DNA of 64,000 nucleotides from Delphinapterus leucas (lineage: Eukaryota; Chordata; Mammalia; Artiodactyla; Monodontidae). The DNA lies in NCBI RefSeq assembly GCF_002288925.2, contig NW_022098067.1:2841926-2905925 (forward strand), written 5' to 3'. The position numbers and the translations under genes were made by a program. This document shows, in pieces, positions 57,845 to 64,000 of the stretch (position 1 is its first letter; every line of letters begins with the position of its first letter). The notes below the pieces were generated by a model, which saw only the letters and a list, made by a program, of their open reading frames with translations, did not search any database and was not told the DNA's origin.

Positions 57845-60486
57845 AGGGTCAATTAATCCTGTCAGTATTAACTGATTTCCTTGGCTATTAGGTTAAAGAA
57901 TCTAAAATAAACAAACAGTAGTCATAGTTTCAGTTTAATGTGTATGTTCCCTTATATACGAACTAGAAATTCTAGTCCAAGGAAGCCTAAAATTATGAGG
58001 ATGAGAAGCACAGATTTCCAAGTAGGTCACTGAGAATGATGACAAGAGATGAAAGTCCTAGCTCTTCTGCTTGTTTCTTTCACCCATGGTTTCCAACTAT
58101 CAGGTAAAATCACCATATTTTGTCCCAATTACACAGAACTTGATCACCAAAATGTCACTTAAATTGTGCCTTCAAGTCCATTCCAACATTTTATCAAGTT
58201 GGAAACTTCTGGGTAGTCTGGTATATAGCTAGTGGATTTCATGAATATTAATTATTATCATTTTTCCTTTACTGTAAAGTGGGTCTGAAGCATGTTATGT
58301 GAGATTCTACAATAATAATTCAGGTATTCTGTGAGAACTCAAGCCAAGGTACCACTGGTAGTCTCTATGAATTCAATTCCATTGATATGTCTTTTCAATG
58401 AGGACAAATCATTGGAAAGAGTGCCACCTTCCAAAGTGGAAATGACAAAAATAATCAACTTGCCACTTGTAGATCTCCTAGACAATGGTACAATATCAAA
58501 AGTGCATTGTGGGTTTATGTTGATAACAACTTGGACATTTAGCAGTGTCAATAGCTACTTCATCATTTGTTGGAGCCTGTGATATTGGACCATGCCTAAC
58601 CTGCATCTGTATCACCACGGTCACTATGTTTACAAAACTAATAGTTAAATAACTGAGATGGCAAAAACAGAGACTGGCTGAACTCCACCAGACCAGTCAC
58701 CTTGTTCAAGTAATTGTTCAATGTCTTCTGTGCACTGGATGTTTTTTGATGGGCATTACATGAGAAATAAAGATTTACACACTTCACATCCACTCCTCTA
58801 TGTCCATCGCGAGCTTCTTTGCCAGATCTCTTTGTCTTCAGTCCTCTAAGCTTGCTCCTTCTAAGACCTTAAATAATTAGGGAAGCCAGTAGATAGAGGT
58901 TTGTCAATATCTTGGTCCAGGATATTTGCCTTTCTCCACTGTGTTGATAGCTAGTTGTACTGCTCAAAGCTCTGCCTTTGGGAGACTTCTCACTCTTAGT
59001 CCATCACTGGCTAAGAGTTGCTTCAAGGACCCTAACTCTCTGGCACTTCTGGCTTGTCCTTCCTGTAGCTGTAATGTTTTTGTTGGTCAGAACTAAATAC
59101 CTCAGGTGTAGAATCACAGGTAATCTCAGTACCCAGTATAGGTTTATAGAGGTAATTGCCAGGGGGAAATTGGCAGGGTACCAATAGCCTCTGCTTAAGC
59201 ATGCAAAATCTTCATCCTGCCTGTCTTATTTTTCTCCTAAATGATCTTTACTCTCCAGCAAGCTGTAAATTTGAAGTAAAATATAACTATCCCACCTATC
59301 CCTAATCTTTGTCTTCATAATCTCTTCAATCTAATTATTACCTCACTAAATTTAATTGCCCTTCTTTAAAATCAATTAATATTTGATTTTCCTTCTCTAA
59401 TGCCACTTAACATGCTTAATATGGTTACAGATATTTTTCAACTATATCATAACAATTACCATATTCATGCATTTATTGGACGTAACAATGAAAATGTCAA
59501 ATGCAGAGAAGGTGAAATTATCTGTTGAGTTGATTCCTGTTAATACTCCTGAGCTGTATTTTTCTTACCTCTCAGACTTTTGAATTTAACTTTTGATTCT
59601 CCTTTAGATTCTTATATCCACACAAAGCAAGTCCAAAAAATTGTTTATATGGAAGTTTTACCACCGTTCAATAGAAGTTGATGCAAGAAATATTTAAGTG
59701 GTTTGAAAGTTTCATGTAGTATTGATTTGTTTTGCAATTGGAGAAACACAGTGATACAAAATGTTTACTGACACAACAAAAAAAGATTCAGAATAGAGGA
59801 TAGGATCAAGCCCAGTTCTATTTTGAAGTTATTACTAATTGTTATCTTCATGACCCCCAGAGTAATACTAATAGTACATTTTATCTGTATAGGCTTAAAG
59901 ATCATTTTTTCAAAGAATATTTGGAAATTGGACCTTAAATTTTTAATTCTCTGCTCCTCTTATACTGAACAGTCTTCCACCAAGCACACACCAACCTCTT
60001 TTCGATGTATCAGAGATATTTCCTTTGGATGCAAAGTATGTAGAATAATTTGGTTATCTTCTGTGGAAACCAATCCCCAAGCAATTATGCAACATAACAG
60101 GATTATTCTTTATGATTAGATCCAAAGATTATCTACAATATCAACTCTGGTAATATTGACTGCTTGTTGCATGCTGAAAACAGTATGAGAATAACAAATT
60201 TTATATGCAAAATCATCAAATAATTGTAAGACATGAGGCACTGTGGTGACATGATTACTGCTACTATCCCTGATTCATACTAGTGCATAATTATTTGCCT
60301 CAGATCTGTTGAGTTACACCAGAGTATTCAGCCAGCGCCTCCCCCACCACTTGTATTCAGTTTAATGTTTCATGTTTACTTCCCCATTTTTCTTTTTATA
60401 GATTGTTCTAATTTTATCCCTATGTTACTATTTCACTGTACTCATTGTTTCTTTTCTATTTTTGTAGCATACACACTTTGTTTTCT
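57845..60486. other. Unassigned DNA, no gene
   Basis: 57900-59250 is less AT-rich and could be a very old interspersed repeat, but I cannot assign it. The frames at 58331-58582 (plus) and 58339-58551 (minus) overlap, so neither is convincing. 59250-60486 is plain AT-rich. Confidence 0.45.
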
Positions 60487-63400
60487 TTTTAAAAAATATT
60501 TATTTTTATCGAGGTATAATTGATGTACAATATTATGTAAGTTACATGTGTGTAATATAGTGATTCACAATTTTTAAAGGTTATACTCCATTTATAATTA
60601 TTATACAATATTAGATATATTCCCTGTGTTGTACAATATATCCTTGTAGCTTACTTATCTTATAATAGTAGTTTGTACCTCTTAATACCCTACTCCCTTC
60701 TTGGCCTCCCCCATTCCCTTTCCCCACAGGTAACCACTAGTTCGTTCTCTATATCTGTGAGACTATTTCATTTTTGTTATATTCACTAGTTTTACATTCT
60801 AAATTTCATGTATAAGTGATACATACTGGTTTTTCTCTCTCTGACAAATTTCACTTAGCATAATGCCCTCCCAGTCCATCCATGTTGCTGCAAATGATAA
60901 AATTTCATTCCTTTTTATGGCTGAGTGATATTCCATTGAATATATACACCACACTCTCTTTAACCACCCATCTGTTAATGGACAGTTAGGTTGCATTTAT
61001 ATCTTGGTAGCTGAATATAATGCTGCTATAAACATTGGAGTGCCTGTATCTTTTTTAATTAGGTGTTTTTATTTTTGTCAGATATATGTCCAAGAGTGGA
61101 ATTGCTGGGTTATATGGTACCTCTATTTTTAGCTTTGGGAGAAACCTCCATATTGTTTTCCACAGTGCACCAATTTACATTACCAATCAGTATATGAGGT
61201 TTCCCTTTTCATTACAAACTATCTAACATTTATTATTTGTGTACTGTTTGATGATAACCATTCTGACAGGTGTGAGTTGATAATTCATTGTGGTTTTGAT
61301 CTGAATTTCTCTGATAATTAACAATGTTGAATGTCTTTTCATGTGCCTGTTGGAGATCTGCATGCCTTCTTCAGGAAAATGTCTATTCAGGTCTTCTGCA
61401 CATTTTTTAATTGGGTTGTTTGTTTGTTTTGATGTTGAGTTTTCTGACATTTTTATGCATTTTTGGTTATTAATCCTTTATTGGTCATATCATTTGCAAA
61501 TATTTTCTCCCATTCAGTAGGTTGTCATTAAATTTTATGGATGGTTATCTTTGCTATTCAAAAGCATTTAAATTTTATTAGGTCCCATTTGTTTATTTTT
61601 GCTTTTATTTCCTTTGCTTTAAGAGACAGAACCAAAAATTATTGCCACAAATTATGTCAGAGTAATTCTACCTATGTTTTCTTCTAGGAAGTTTTTGATT
61701 TCCAGTCTCACATTTAGGTTTTTAATCCATTTTGAGTTTAGTTTTGCATATGGTGTGAAAAAATGTTCTAATTTCATTCTTTTACTTGTGGCTGTTCAGC
61801 TTTCCCAGAACCACTTATTGAGGACACTGATTTCCTCCACTGTATATTCTTACCTACTTTGTAATAGATTAATTGCTCATAAGTGTATGCCTTTATCTCT
61901 TGGCTCTCTATTCTGTTCTATTTTGACATCCAAGTGTCTGTTTTTGTTCCAGTATCATATTATTTTGATTACTGAAGCTTTGCAATATAGTTGGCAGTCA
62001 AGGCGTGTGTTTCTTCCAGCTTTTGTACTTCATTCTCAAGATGGTTTTGATTGTTTGGCTTCTTTTATGTTTCCATACAAATTTTTAAATGATTTGTTCT
62101 AGTTCTCTGAAAAGTGCTCTTGGTATTTTGGTAGGGATTAAATTGAATCTGTAGATTGCCTTTGGTAGTATGGTCATTTTAACAATATTAATTCTTCCAA
62201 TCCATGAACATGGTATATCTCTCCTTCTGTTTGTGTCATCTTCATTTTCTTTCGTCAGTGACATAGTTTCTGAGTACAGGTTTTTACCTCCTTAGATAGG
62301 TATATTCCTAAGTATTTTATTCTTTTTGATGCAATGGTAAATGGGATTGTTTCCTTAATTCTTTTTCTGACGGTTCGTTATTAGTGAATAGACATGCAAC
62401 AGATTCCTGTATATTAATTTTGTATCCTGCAACTTTACCAGATTCATTGATAAACTCTAGTAGTTTTCTGGTGGTTTCTTTAGAATTTTCTATGTATAGC
62501 ATCATGTCATCTATTAAACAGTGACAGTTTTTCTTTTTCTTTCAAACTTGGATTATTTTAATTCTTTTTTCTTATCTAATTTCTGTGGTGAGGACTTCCA
62601 ATAATATATTTAATAAAATTGATGAGAGTGGGTATCCTTGTCTTCTTCCTCAACTTAGAGGAAATGTTTTCAGCTTTTTGCCTTTGAGTATGATATTAGC
62701 TGTGGGCTTGTCATATATTGTCTTCATTATGTTGAGGTATGTCCCCTTGATGCCCAAAATCTGGAGAGTTTTTATTATAAATGGATGTTGAATTTTGTCA
62801 GAAGCTTTTTATACTTGTATTGAGATGATCATATGGTTTTTAATCTTCTATTTGATAAGGTGGTGTATCATATTGATTGATTTGCAGATATTGAAAACTC
62901 CTTGCATCATTAGAATAAATCCCACTTGATTGTGCTGTATGATCCTTGTAATGTATTTTTGTATTTAGTTTGCTATTATGTAGTTGAGGATTTTTACATC
63001 TTTGCTCATCAGGGATATTGGCCTATAGTTTTATTTTTTTGTGAGATCACTGGTTTTGGTTTCAGGATAACACTGGTGTTGTAGAATGAGTTGGGAAGTG
63101 TTCCTTTTTTTGCAAGATTTGAAATAGTTTGGGAAGAATCAGTGTTAAGTCATCTCTAAATGCTTCGTAGAATTCCCTTCTGAAACAATTTGGTGCTGGA
63201 CATTTGTTTGTTAAGAAATTTTCACTACTGATTCAACTTCATTACTGGTAATTTGTCTGTTAATATTTTGTATTTCTTGTGGTTCAGTCTTGGGAGATTG
63301 TACATTTCTAAGAACTTTTCCATTTCTTCTAGGTTGTCCATTTTAATTGGTGTATAGTTGCTCACAGTAGTCTATTATGATCTTTTACATTTCTGTGGTG

Positions 63401-63525
63401 TAAGTTGTAACTTCTCTTTTTTCATTTCTGATTTTATTGACTTGGACCAGCTCTTTTTTTTTTTCTTGATGAGTCTAGTCAAAAGTTTGTCAAAGTTGTT
63501 TCTCTTTGCAAAGAACAAAAACTTT
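60487..63525 (-). mobile_element. Old L1, 3' UTR to mid ORF2, split at its right end
   Basis: Minus-strand L1: the 3' UTR begins at 'TTTATTTTTATCGAGGTATA' (near 60500). The ORF2 C-terminal end (60799-60996) has the MEYHSAIKRNEI segment, further pieces lie at 61223-61450, and the RT region at 62317-62505 holds MMLYIEN. The FADD motif just before it is destroyed by a small insertion near 62510. It is cut at 63525 by further L1 tails. More decayed than the L1s at 4405-12338 and 24490-30889. Confidence 0.8.
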
Positions 63526-63612
63526 CTTTTAATTGAAGTATAGTTGACTTACAATGTTGTGTTAATTTCTGCTGTACATAAAAATGAGTCAGTTATACAT
63601 ATATATGAATTC
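63526..63612 (-). mobile_element. Short L1 3' UTR fragment
   Basis: 'ATTGAAGTATAGTTGACTTA' through 'CAGTTATACATATATATGAA', an L1 3' tail different from the one following it. Both lie inside the split old L1. Confidence 0.65.
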
Positions 63613-64000
63613 TTTTTCTAACATCTTTATTGAGGTATAATTGCTTTACATTGTTGTGTTAGTTGCTGCTGTAAAACAAAGTGAATCTACTATATGTATT
63701 CATATAGCCCATATCCCTTCCCTCTTGCATCTCCCTCCCACCCTCCCTATCCCATCCCTCTAGGTGGTCACAAAGCACGGAGTTGATCTACCTGTGCTAT
63801 GTGGCTGCTTCCCACTAGCTATCTATTTTACATTCGGTAGTGTATATATGTCAGTGCCACTATCTCACTTCGTCCCAGCTTACCCTTCCCCCTCCCCGTG
63901 TCTTCAAGTCCATTCACTACTTCTGCATCTTTATTCCTGGCCTCCTAGGTTCTTCAGAATGATTTTTTTTTTTTTAGATTCAATATATATATATATATAT
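63613..64000 (-). mobile_element. L1 3' UTR running off the window
   Basis: 'AACATCTTTATTGAGGTATA' onward: about 350 bp of L1 3' UTR of the same type as at 24490 and 38540, reaching the T-run and 'AGATTCAATATATATATA' at the ORF2 end. Ends in a TA repeat (63982-64000) at the window edge, so length and 5' state are unknown. Confidence 0.85.

Noticed and set aside
58331..58582. An 83-residue open frame
   Set aside because: A minus-strand frame overlaps almost fully, no domain is recognisable, and no exon signals flank it.

Overview
This window is mammalian nuclear DNA, very probably cetacean. Two things point there. It holds six tRNA-derived SINEs that begin GGGCTTCCCTGGTGG, the CHR family of cetartiodactyls, in the form typical of whales and dolphins. 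It also holds L1 elements whose 3' UTR begins, read on the plus strand, AACATCTTTATTGGAGTATA, as in artiodactyl and cetacean L1s. I see no host protein-coding gene, no exon-like structure, no rRNA or tRNA gene and no CRISPR. All longer open frames are broken L1 ORF1/ORF2, frames inside repeats, or chance frames in AT-rich DNA.

Layout. 1-1650: old L1 fragments, one holding a hAT-type DNA transposon. 2408-14513: a three-level nest. An old minus-strand L1 (no 3' end, no ORF1) was split by a full-length minus-strand L1 (4405-12338, 15-bp target duplication), which later received a probable retrocopy, a short L1 3' end and a CHR-2 SINE. 14530-20425: old L1 pieces in both orientations. 20425-24477: low-copy DNA with a MIR and a CHR-2 SINE. 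24490-37385: two nearly complete L1s head to head, minus strand 24490-30889 and plus strand 31093-37385, each with a clear target duplication and 204 bp between them. 37400-60486: the most repeat-poor part, with two solo LTRs bounded by 5-bp duplications (43706-44239 and 54021-54622), a third LTR relative (57371-57844), a MaLR-like LTR, MIRs, CHR-2 SINEs and microsatellites. 60487-64000: another old minus-strand L1, split by younger L1 tails that run off the window.

Nothing here acts as a pathway. The biology is retrotransposition history: L1 supplied the machinery, CHR SINEs and at least one apparent retrocopy used it, and the nesting gives relative ages. I looked for a novel functional system and did not find one. 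The most useful observations are the head-to-head L1 pair, three different L1 5' UTR types in one window, the probable retrocopy inside L1 ORF2, an ORF1-less L1 junction, and two solo LTRs dated relative to their hosts. Family names come from recognition, not a database search, and edges of old repeats are approximate.
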